From contig JAJDXG010000036.1 of NCBI GenBank assembly GCA_022823365.1, forward strand, positions 1 to 54,873: DNA of 54,873 nt, read 5' to 3'. Source of the stretch: Gemmatimonadota bacterium. GTDB lineage: Bacteria > Gemmatimonadota > Gemmatimonadetes > Longimicrobiales > Gaopeijiaceae. Numbering within the stretch: position 1 is the stretch's first letter; each line of letters begins with the position of its first letter. This document shows positions 50,398-54,873 of the stretch, piece by piece. The translations under genes were made by a program, and so were the position numbers. Under the pieces are notes generated by a model. It did not search any database, was not told the origin of the DNA, and saw only the letters and a program-made list of their open reading frames with translations.

Positions 50398-51472
50398 TCC
50401 GGATGCCCTCGGTTACCGCGCCGCGGGTCACCGTGACGGGCACAAGCAAGGCTTGGTCCGAGGCATCAAGGACCGGCGACGGCCGGTGGCTGAGGAGTTC
50501 CCCGTGGGCGTAGAGAATGTTGAGTGGACCGGTCCAGAGCACGTACCGTCCCGGTTCGAGCCCGTCGACGACGAACTCGCCGTCCGCGTTCGTGAAGCTG
50601 CCGACGGCGCCGGTCGTCACGCCGCCCGAAACCGGGATCGCGAACACCTGAACGAAGGGCGCGGGGTCCTCGCCGACAGTGACGAGGCCGCTGATGCCGC
50701 CCATGGAAGCCTTCCACCCGGCAGCGGGGCGGAGCAGCGAAGCGCCGAGGCGGTCGTCGGCCGCGAGAAACGCCAAGTCCCCGTAGAAGTCGCCGTAGGA
50801 CATGAGCGGGTCAACTCCGAAGGCGCCGCGGAGGTCAAGTTGCCGGCCCTCATTGATGCGCGGAAACGCGCCGGAGTGATCGAGACCGATGCAGTGGCCG
50901 AACTCGTGGACCAGCACATGGGTCCACCAGATGTCGTCGCGCAAGGCCGCGGCCGCAAACGGGGCCAGCGGTACGTCGCAATCCACCAGCGTCCATGCGC
51001 CGTCAACCCGGTCGAACCAGATCGCGGCATAGGAACCTCGGTCCGCTTCCGGGTCCACGAAAACCGTCGGGCGTCCGTCCTTCGATTCCGCATGATCGAG
51101 CGCCGGATCGACGCCCGAGACTTCCCAGAGCGTGTCTGCGGTCCCGACATCCGACCACGCTTGCAGCGCGGTCCTCACGAAGGGGACGACCTCGTCCGGA
51201 CTCCCGAGCGGCGGTTGCCGCCGCGCTCCGGTTGAATCGGTCCAGGCGGCAGTCCAACCGGGATCGTCCGCGACAACCCAGGTAAGCGTCTCGCCGGGAC
51301 CCCAGACCGATTCGTCCCAGTGCACCGCCTCCGCTGCGAGCGGAATCCCGCGCTCCACGTTGTACAGGTAGAACCGGTATCCCGGCACTTCCGTCCCGGA
51401 GAACGCGACCGCGAGCCACGCGAGGATTCCAGTTCGAATCCAGCGGGAACGCGCCAAACCTCCGGTTCCCAT
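50369..51472 (-). CDS. Secreted metzincin-type zinc metalloprotease
   Basis: A 367-residue paralog of the protease at 27355-28554. N-terminal signal or anchor GILAWLAVAFSGTEVPGYRFY, zinc motif HEFGHCIGLDH (about residues 196-206), Met-turn LMSYGD, and a C-terminal carboxypeptidase-regulatory-like domain with GSFTNADGEFVVDGLEPGRYVL. The same YRFY motif after the signal is found in both paralogs. It is the first gene of a leftward run that continues with its lipoprotein partner and the FN3-metzincin lipoprotein. Confidence 0.86.
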   Translation of the reverse strand: MGTGGLARSRWIRTGILAWLAVAFSGTEVPGYRFYLYNVERGIPLAAEAVHWDESVWGPGETLTWVVADDPGWTAAWTDSTGARRQPPLGSPDEVVPFVRTALQAWSDVGTADTLWEVSGVDPALDHAESKDGRPTVFVDPEADRGSYAAIWFDRVDGAWTLVDCDVPLAPFAAAALRDDIWWTHVLVHEFGHCIGLDHSGAFPRINEGRQLDLRGAFGVDPLMSYGDFYGDLAFLAADDRLGASLLRPAAGWKASMGGISGLVTVGEDPAPFVQVFAIPVSGGVTTGAVGSFTNADGEFVVDGLEPGRYVLWTGPLNILYAHGELLSHRPSPVLDASDQALLVPVTVTRGAVTEGIRIGARATRKP

Positions 51473-51546
51473 TCAGAGTCCACCCCGCGAGTCCCTCTAG
51501 CGGTGTTGGGTTCCGGGTTCCCGGATCAACTCCGCCGAGACTTGAA

Positions 51547-51574
51547 ACGCCCCAGGGTCGAAACCCCGGGGCGT
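51547..51574. terminator. Near-perfect hairpin between the protease and lipoprotein F
   Basis: ACGCCCC-A-GGGT-CGAA-ACCC-C-GGGGCGT pairs almost completely around a CGAA tetraloop. It could terminate lipoprotein F transcripts. Confidence 0.6.
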
Positions 51575-51595
51575 CCAACATGTGCCTTCCCGCAT

Positions 51596-51622
51596 GGGGC
51601 GGCCCGATGAACGGGCTGCCCC
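51596..51622 (-). terminator. Hairpin just after lipoprotein F
   Basis: GGGGC-GGCCCG-ATGAA-CGGGCTGCCCC, an 11-bp stem with one mismatch, 22 bases beyond the F stop. Confidence 0.55.
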
Positions 51623-51643
51623 ACTTGGGACTGCGTCAGATGG

Positions 51644-53974
51644 TCAGCTGCTCACCTTGCAGCTCACGAAGCTGCTTGCCGTGGCTTCGGTGAACGCGGT
51701 GGCGGCACTTGCCGTGTGGCCTCCGCTGGCATCCCACTGACAGGTCAGCGTGTAGTCCACGGTGGTCGAGCACCCAAGGTTCATCCCGTCCACGAACGTC
51801 ACGGACGTGGAGAGTTCCACATCGGCTGCGTCACAGAGAGTGCTGTCGCCGTTGCCCACGTGATCACTGAATGAACCCGGCGGGCGCCCGGTCTGCGGCG
51901 AACCACCGTCGGCGGCGGAGCAGGTGTCGTCCGACGTCCGAGTGCCGGTGCCGTGGTTGTCCGGGAAGCTGTTGCCATTGAAATCGGTCTTGCCCAGATC
52001 ACCGTAATCCGGGTTCGGGAAGGTCCGGAGCAGGGTCTTGATCCAGGTCTCCTTCTCGATGTCCGCCGTGTCCGACTTGCGCACGGCCGGGACCTGACTG
52101 TCGGTCGCCACCATTGCCAGGGTCTGCACGTGCTTGTCGCCGGCACCCGGGCTGGACGCCGTGGCCGCGTCGTACGGGTTGTAACTGCTCGTTGTCCCGG
52201 CGGTCGGATGAATGCGGTGATTCTGGTCGTACAGGTTCCCGTTCGGGTTCACACGTCCACCGGGATGGTCGTACCAGAGCGCCCGGAAGTTGTCGCCGGG
52301 GCCGCCGATGCCGCCGTAGGTGAGATTGAACCCGATGAGCGCTTCCTTGCCTGCGTCACCCTGAACCACGGGGTCCGCGTTGGGCATCGGAAGGTTCTCG
52401 ACCTCGGCCTCGAGCAAGGAGCAGACGTCCACGCTGTCCGCCACCATCATCTCGTAGCTGTCGCAGGTCAGGTCCTCGAACGCTTCCCAGGCGATGGCGC
52501 CCCAGGCGACGTCGGCGCCCTGCGGATCCGCGGTGAAGGAATAGGGATCCAGGTAGTTCTGCCGGAGCCTGCCATCAACCATCAGGCGGAAGCACTCCTT
52601 GGGCCGGCTCTGGCCGGTCCGGTCGTAGTCCGCCACCGTTTCGCACGACCCACGAGCTCCCGTAGGGTCGTCCCCACCAAACGTCGTCCGATCGATGAAG
52701 CTCACGTCCGCTTCGGCGGCAAGCGCCGCGTACCTCGGGAAGCCGGACTGGACGAGGTCACCTGTGGTGGTATCAACGGTGTCGCTCGGATCCCTCCTCA
52801 AGTCCACCACACCGATGCTGGCGATGGAGAGTGGCGTGGAGCGTGACTGCTTCTTGGTGGTTGGCGGCCTCGGACCGGAGTTCACCGATCCCAGATCGTG
52901 GGTCACCTTGAAGTCGAGATTGGATGAGAACCGCCAGCCGAGATCCAAGCCGTCAAAGATCGTTGTTGGACGCAAGTCCAGGCACCTGACAACGTATCCG
53001 GCGGCGGAACCGTCAGGATTCTTGGCTTGGGTGTACTTGACGCCGTCAGCGCCCTGCTCTAGGGAGCCTCCCCCGCTGCAGGTGGTCGGCGCTGTCACAC
53101 CGGTATCAGCCGTAATGTCATAGTTCGGATTGAATGAACACTGGGTCAGATCAGCGGTGCCGGTGCCGTCGTCGGCACAGTGGAACGGATTGGTTGTATC
53201 GGTAGTGGGGTCGTCTGGCGTAATGACGGCGCTACCGCTAGCGGGACTGCCCACGAGCGACACGTCCTCCACGCCCGTGACGTACTTGGTACGTTCGCTG
53301 GCGTGGGTCATACGATCGTTGTCCACGATTCCGATCTCCAACTCGAAGTCCGGATCCCAGGCGTCGCACGCCGCGGAACTCATCATGATGTCGGGCGCGT
53401 CCATGCCCTCCATGCACTCGAACGGACCGCAGGTCACCAGGGCGGCTTCCCCGATCGGGAGCGGCACCTGGTTGGCGCCGATTTCCACCGGCTGAACCGC
53501 GAAAGTGACACCCGTCTCGACCACCATGGCCTGGAGGGCTTCCCACTTCACGTAGGCGAACGGCCACTGGTCGCCCGGGATCAGTCCGATCGGGTTCGCG
53601 CCCTCGACGAAGGTCGCCGAAACGATGGCCGGCATGTTCACCGTGACCGTCATCTGAGGATTGACCACCGCCATGGCGGTCTCCATGTCGGTGCCGCCGT
53701 CCGGAATCATCGGATACATGACCTCGGCGTCCTCCGGCATGGAGAACTCCACCACGAACGGAGTCGGCATGGGCTCCGGCTCGGGCTCAGGCTCGGGTTC
53801 CGGCTCGGGCTCCGGTTCAGGGGCCGGCGGCGGTGGCGGCGGCGGCGCCGGTGCCGGCGTCGTCGTCGTGTCGTCGTCCCCGCAACCCGCGAGCACGAGA
53901 CCAGCGCCCAGGGTCACGGTAAGAAGGAGAATCAGCCCGCGCATGGGGACTGACTTCCTCGTGATCTGCGTCAT
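51644..53974 (-). CDS. Large surface lipoprotein F
   Basis: A 776-residue relative of A, B and D. Signal MRGLILLLTVTLGAGLVLAGC, Pro stretch and Glu-Pro spacer (about 45-75), and the same N-domain (AMVVETGVTFAVQPVEIGAN, then LPIG.AALVTCGPFEC). The middle (about 220-600) is quite different from A/B/D, while the last part again shares DLGKTDFNGN, a Cys-rich DLCDAAD-like motif and LGCSTTVDYTLTCQWDASGG. It thus looks like a mosaic. AGGAGGT lies seven bases before ATG 53974. It is the only member with no shared 3' block and no integrase nearby. Confidence 0.84.
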   Translation of the reverse strand: MTQITRKSVPMRGLILLLTVTLGAGLVLAGCGDDDTTTTPAPAPPPPPPPAPEPEPEPEPEPEPEPEPMPTPFVVEFSMPEDAEVMYPMIPDGGTDMETAMAVVNPQMTVTVNMPAIVSATFVEGANPIGLIPGDQWPFAYVKWEALQAMVVETGVTFAVQPVEIGANQVPLPIGEAALVTCGPFECMEGMDAPDIMMSSAACDAWDPDFELEIGIVDNDRMTHASERTKYVTGVEDVSLVGSPASGSAVITPDDPTTDTTNPFHCADDGTGTADLTQCSFNPNYDITADTGVTAPTTCSGGGSLEQGADGVKYTQAKNPDGSAAGYVVRCLDLRPTTIFDGLDLGWRFSSNLDFKVTHDLGSVNSGPRPPTTKKQSRSTPLSIASIGVVDLRRDPSDTVDTTTGDLVQSGFPRYAALAAEADVSFIDRTTFGGDDPTGARGSCETVADYDRTGQSRPKECFRLMVDGRLRQNYLDPYSFTADPQGADVAWGAIAWEAFEDLTCDSYEMMVADSVDVCSLLEAEVENLPMPNADPVVQGDAGKEALIGFNLTYGGIGGPGDNFRALWYDHPGGRVNPNGNLYDQNHRIHPTAGTTSSYNPYDAATASSPGAGDKHVQTLAMVATDSQVPAVRKSDTADIEKETWIKTLLRTFPNPDYGDLGKTDFNGNSFPDNHGTGTRTSDDTCSAADGGSPQTGRPPGSFSDHVGNGDSTLCDAADVELSTSVTFVDGMNLGCSTTVDYTLTCQWDASGGHTASAATAFTEATASSFVSCKVSS

Positions 53975-53978
53975 TTCG

Positions 53979-54069
53979 CCTACCTCCTGTAGGGCGTTAT
54001 TGGGACAGGTTCGGCGCCCCTTGGGGGGGCCAAGCGCCGTCTCGTGTGATTCTTCCTACCTCCAGTAGG
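53979..54069 (-). promoter_or_regulatory. Structured leader of lipoprotein F with duplicated SD hairpin
   Basis: CCTACCTCCTGTAGG (53979-53993) and CCTACCTCCAGTAGG (54055-54069), on the plus strand, are 76 bp apart. On the transcript each is a 5-bp hairpin CCTAC/GTAGG whose loop holds the AGGAG of the Shine-Dalgarno site; only the first serves the start. Between them is another hairpin (GGCG...CTTGG/CCAAG...CGCC, 54013-54038). This could regulate translation. Confidence 0.4.
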
Positions 54070-54454
54070 ACAGGGATTACCGATGCGTTCCCGCACCCGC
54101 CATCCGGGCGGCAAGTATATGCGCCTCCGTGGCAAGGGGCAAGAACCCAACGTCGAAAACCTTCGAACTCACCCTGACCGTGGAGCGGGCAGAGGTGGCC
54201 GGGGCGAACATGCGCGCTAACTCCATCACATCCAATTCGGGAATGTCAAGGAGCAAGAGCATGAAAAAGGGCGCCCGCCGGGACAACACGTGCCCGGCAG
54301 GCGCGCCGGAATATACACGTTTTTGCCCATGGGTGAGTGCCGTCAGGTAAGCGCCCGGTCCCCGGGGGGAAGGGGCGGAAGGAAGGTGCGTCCGGAGGAG
54401 CCGGATGCCACGGCCGCCTCAGGGCCCGGAACCCGTCCGGAAGGACGGGCCGCG
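54070..54454. other. Region between lipoprotein F and the tRNA gene
   Basis: No gene is convincing: two 70-73-codon frames lie here but lack family features and a good start. A hairpin GGCGCC-C-GCCGGG ... CCCGGC-A-GGCGCGCC at about 54267-54306 and a smaller one, CCCGTCC-GGAA-GGACGGG at 54432-54449, can end the leftward tRNA transcript. Confidence 0.5.
54432..54449 (-). terminator. Hairpin immediately after tRNA-Pro
   Basis: CCCGTCC-GGAA-GGACGGG, a 7-bp perfect stem, starts five bases past the tRNA 3' end on the minus strand. A T tract is missing. Confidence 0.5.
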
Positions 54455-54528
54455 TCGGGGCGGCAGGATTTGAACCTGCGACCCCCTGATCCCGAACCAG
54501 GTGCTCTGCCAGACTGAGCCACGCCCCG
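54455..54528 (-). tRNA. tRNA-Pro (anticodon CGG)
   Basis: The minus strand folds completely: acceptor CGGGGCG / CGCCCCG, D arm GCTC / GAGC, anticodon arm CCTGG-TTCGGGA-TCAGG giving anticodon CGG (Pro codon CCG), T arm GCAGG-TTCAAAT-CCTGC, discriminator A. No CCA is encoded. Length is 74 nt. No integrase is nearby, so it is not evidently used as an attachment site here. Confidence 0.95.
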
Positions 54529-54873
54529 GCGGCCGGGTGGCATTGTAGCCGGGGAACCCCGCCGGGAACGCCGGGCCGGAGAACCGGGCGGCGCATGCCG
54601 GCCGCGGGCCGAAGCATGCCGCTCGTGACGGCGTCAACGGTACATACGGACAAGAGCGGAACCACGGATCCCGGGACCGGGGACTACAGACAACAACGAA
54701 CCCGGCGTCCGCCGGTTCTCGGATGTCGGCGTCAGGAGCCGAAGAACCACCTTTTTCCTGCCGTGAGGCTGGGTGGGGTCACGACGTGCGCGGTGCGGAG
54801 CACCGCGGTGGCGGGGGGGAGACCCGCGGTGCAGGCCCCGGCCCCCGCCGGGCGGGGGGGGGGGCGGGACGCC
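54529..54873. other. Right end, repeat-rich and G-run-rich
   Basis: No gene is supported. From about 54775 it resembles a dispersed REP-like copy (GTCACGACGTGCGCGGTGC, compare 29743-29765) and then runs into long G tracts (such as ten G near 54855), which may be sequencing or assembly noise at a contig end. Confidence 0.5.

Noticed and set aside
54077-54350. Two 70-73-codon frames on opposite strands next to the tRNA
   Set aside because: No family features, and the sequence includes a long palindromic hairpin. Neither has a convincing start.
54455-54528. tRNA-Pro as attachment site of the mobile region
   Set aside because: No integrase lies within 19 kb and I see no repeat of the tRNA 3' end in the window.
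54775-54873. G-rich right end as a quadruplex or regulatory element
   Set aside because: Long G runs at the very end of the window look more like sequencing or assembly noise over a degraded repeat copy.

Overview
A 54.9 kb stretch of GC-rich DNA from a Gram-negative bacterium: it has a TonB-dependent receptor, an outer-membrane beta-barrel protein and about ten lipoproteins whose acylated Cys is usually followed by Gly. Secreted FN3 proteins, Pro/Glu spacer lipoproteins, plant-type LRRs and AAA/PD-(D/E)XK proteins recall uncultured, often marine or host-associated phyla such as Gemmatimonadota or Acidobacteriota. No rRNA or phylogenetic marker is present, so this placement is a guess.

Layout. 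0-13 kb: a small secreted protein, an MpaB/latex-clearing-like oxygenase, a one-polypeptide histidine kinase/response regulator with DNA-binding output, an AAA/PD-(D/E)XK gene between 70-bp direct repeats, and a TonB receptor plus Cache-like lipoprotein bracketed by two paralogous AraC regulators. 13-40 kb is an accessory region: four tyrosine recombinases, a ColE1-style mobilisation module (mobC, relaxase, and mbeB/mbeD-like genes nested in the relaxase frame), five large lipoproteins of two families, a metzincin-lipoprotein pair, a Uma2-type nuclease, a 114-bp MITE and several gene remnants. 41-51.5 kb: a leftward run of an acid metalloprotease/lipoprotein group, a GMC oxidoreductase-hydrolase fusion, a duplicated hydrolase and a PhoD phosphatase. 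51.6-54 kb: one more large lipoprotein, then a tRNA-Pro(CGG) gene.

The most striking pattern is the repeated pairing of an integrase gene, reading left, with a large surface-lipoprotein gene starting 163-230 bp away and reading right (about 15.1, 23.3 and 35.0 kb). The three lipoproteins A, B and D share sequence from inside the signal peptide to a conserved 75-80 bp 3' block with terminator, but have unrelated flanks; in copy A the native start region is gone. Integrases 1 and 2 carry the same TCAAC-N6-TCAAC site 30-33 bp before their start codons, and further copies delimit integrase 1 and lipoprotein A as direct repeats. I infer that the integrases move or shuffle lipoprotein cassettes, giving surface diversity; nothing here proves activity.

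In daily life the window's proteins would act mostly at the cell surface and periplasm: receptor-mediated uptake under AraC control, surface lipoproteins on long Pro/Glu stalks, secreted metzincin proteases, and oxidation and hydrolysis of a sterol-like or lipid substrate.
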